Below, piece by piece: positions 63,077 to 64,000 of a stretch of DNA of 64,000 nt (position 1 is the first letter of the stretch; the number at the start of each line of letters is the position of its first letter). A model generated the notes under the pieces. The model did not search any database. It saw only the letters and a program-made list of their open reading frames with translations, and was not told the origin of the DNA. The stretch lies in NCBI RefSeq assembly GCF_965200405.1, contig NZ_OZ241356.1, forward strand, positions 1,612,001 through 1,676,000, written 5' to 3'. The position numbers were made by a program, and so were the translations under genes. The DNA is from Glacieibacterium sp965200405 (lineage in GTDB: Bacteria; Pseudomonadota; Alphaproteobacteria; Sphingomonadales; Sphingomonadaceae).

Positions 63077-64000
63077 ATGAACACCGAACTGATGAACTTC
63101 TTCAACCCGGCCGCGAAGCCGGAGACTTTCGACCAGATCCAGATCTCGCTGGCCTCGCCGGAGCGTATCCGCTCCTGGTCGTTCGGCGAGATCAAGAAGC
63201 CGGAAACCATCAACTACCGGACCTTCAAGCCGGAGCGTGACGGCCTGTTCTGCGCCCGCATCTTTGGACCGATCAAGGACTACGAGTGCCTGTGCGGCAA
63301 GTACAAGCGCATGAAGTACAAGGGCATCGTTTGCGAGAAGTGCGGCGTCGAAGTCACCGTCTCGAAGGTCCGGCGCGAGCGCATGGGCCACATCGAGCTG
63401 GCCGCCCCGGTCGCGCACATCTGGTTCCTGAAGTCGCTGCCGTCGCGCATCGGCATGCTGCTGGACATGCCGCTCAAGAACCTCGAGCGCGTGCTGTATT
63501 TCGAACAGTATGTCGTGCTCGAGCCCGGCATGACGCCGATGAAGAAGTTCGACCTCCTCACCGAGGACGAACTGCTGACGGCGCAGGATGAGTATGGCGA
63601 AGACGGCTTCCAGGCCGGCATCGGCGCCGAGGCAATCCGCAAGCTGCTTGAGGAAATGGACCTCGAGGGCGAGATGGTCGTCCTGCGCGAGGAGCTCGCG
63701 ACGACCAAGTCGGAGCTGAAGCCCAAGAAGATCATCAAGCGCATGAAGGTCGTCGAGAGCTTCATCGAATCGGGCAACAAGCCCGAGTGGATGGTGCTTC
63801 AGGTCGTGCCGGTCATCCCGCCCGAGCTGCGTCCGCTGGTGCCGCTGGACGGTGGTCGTTTCGCGACCTCCGACCTCAACGACCTGTATCGCCGCGTCAT
63901 CAACCGCAACAACCGGTTGAAGCGCCTGATCGAGCTGCGCGCGCCGGACATCATCGTCCGTAACGAGAAGCGCATGCTTCAGGAAGCCGTCGACGCATTG
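63077..64000 (+). CDS. rpoC: DNA-directed RNA polymerase subunit beta', N-terminal part
   Basis: The first 308 residues of RpoC; the gene continues past the window's end. It starts MNTELMNFFNPAAKPETFDQ and includes the zinc site C71, C73, C86 and C89 in CLCGKYKRMKYKGIVCEKC, GHIELAAPVAHIWFLKSLPS, PPELRPLVPLDGGRFATSDL and NRNNRLKRLIELRAPDIIV (clamp and lid regions). GAAGGA stands about 7 nt before ATG 63077, 87 bp after rpoB. Confidence 0.98.
   Translation, partial: MNTELMNFFNPAAKPETFDQIQISLASPERIRSWSFGEIKKPETINYRTFKPERDGLFCARIFGPIKDYECLCGKYKRMKYKGIVCEKCGVEVTVSKVRRERMGHIELAAPVAHIWFLKSLPSRIGMLLDMPLKNLERVLYFEQYVVLEPGMTPMKKFDLLTEDELLTAQDEYGEDGFQAGIGAEAIRKLLEEMDLEGEMVVLREELATTKSELKPKKIIKRMKVVESFIESGNKPEWMVLQVVPVIPPELRPLVPLDGGRFATSDLNDLYRRVINRNNRLKRLIELRAPDIIVRNEKRMLQEAVDAL

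Overview
The window is a GC-rich, gene-dense stretch of an alphaproteobacterial chromosome. The rpoB/ribosomal proteins, a TonB-dependent receptor with a large Tat/amidohydrolase neighbourhood, a VirB operon and OpgGH together suggest Sphingomonadales, perhaps a Sphingosinicella/Polymorphobacter-like lineage. This placement is an inference from gene content. I see no insertion sequence, integrase, phage gene, CRISPR array or rRNA.

Layout. 1-8.5 kb: the end of a tautomerase-family gene, a strong hairpin, and a giant cyclic beta-1,2-glucan synthase (ndvB) on the minus strand. 8.6-16.6 kb: a divergent pair of a secreted penicillin-acylase-family hydrolase and a secreted amidohydrolase, then an ABC exporter, TspO and a carboxylesterase. 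16.8-20.1 kb: a phosphate transporter, a CYTH protein and an RMD1/DUF155 protein. 20.1-21.6 kb: an intergenic region holding a degenerate 5' fragment of tRNA-Gly(TCC), then an OpgC-like membrane acyltransferase.

21.8-32.8 kb reads as one scavenging locus. A TonB receptor diverges from an apparent operon of Tat-exported acylase, N-acyl-D-amino-acid deacylase (coupled through a TTGA overlap), dicarboxylate/amino-acid symporter and PBP4-type DD-peptidase. It faces a beta-lactamase-fold serine hydrolase that overlaps the operon's end by 4 bp. 32.8-41.5 kb is a run of envelope and secreted proteins of poorly known families: DUF3443/DUF2844, a DUF4394 autotransporter, DUF4331, a small lipoprotein, DUF4198, HupE and a small membrane protein. 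41.5-50.1 kb is a compact type IV secretion operon (virB1-2-3-4-6-8-9-10-11) with no virB5, virB7, virD4 or relaxase in the window.

50.1-55.1 kb: an AT-rich intergenic region, a GH26-like secreted glycosidase, and opgG and opgH for osmoregulated periplasmic glucans. The window therefore encodes two different periplasmic-glucan synthesis routes (NdvB and OpgGH) and a possible glucan-modifying acyltransferase. 55.1-64 kb is the conserved tRNA-Trp-secE-nusG-rplK-rplA-rplJ-rplL-rpoB-rpoC block, with an L10-type leader, a candidate L1 site and a rplL-rpoB terminator/attenuator. rpoC runs off the end.
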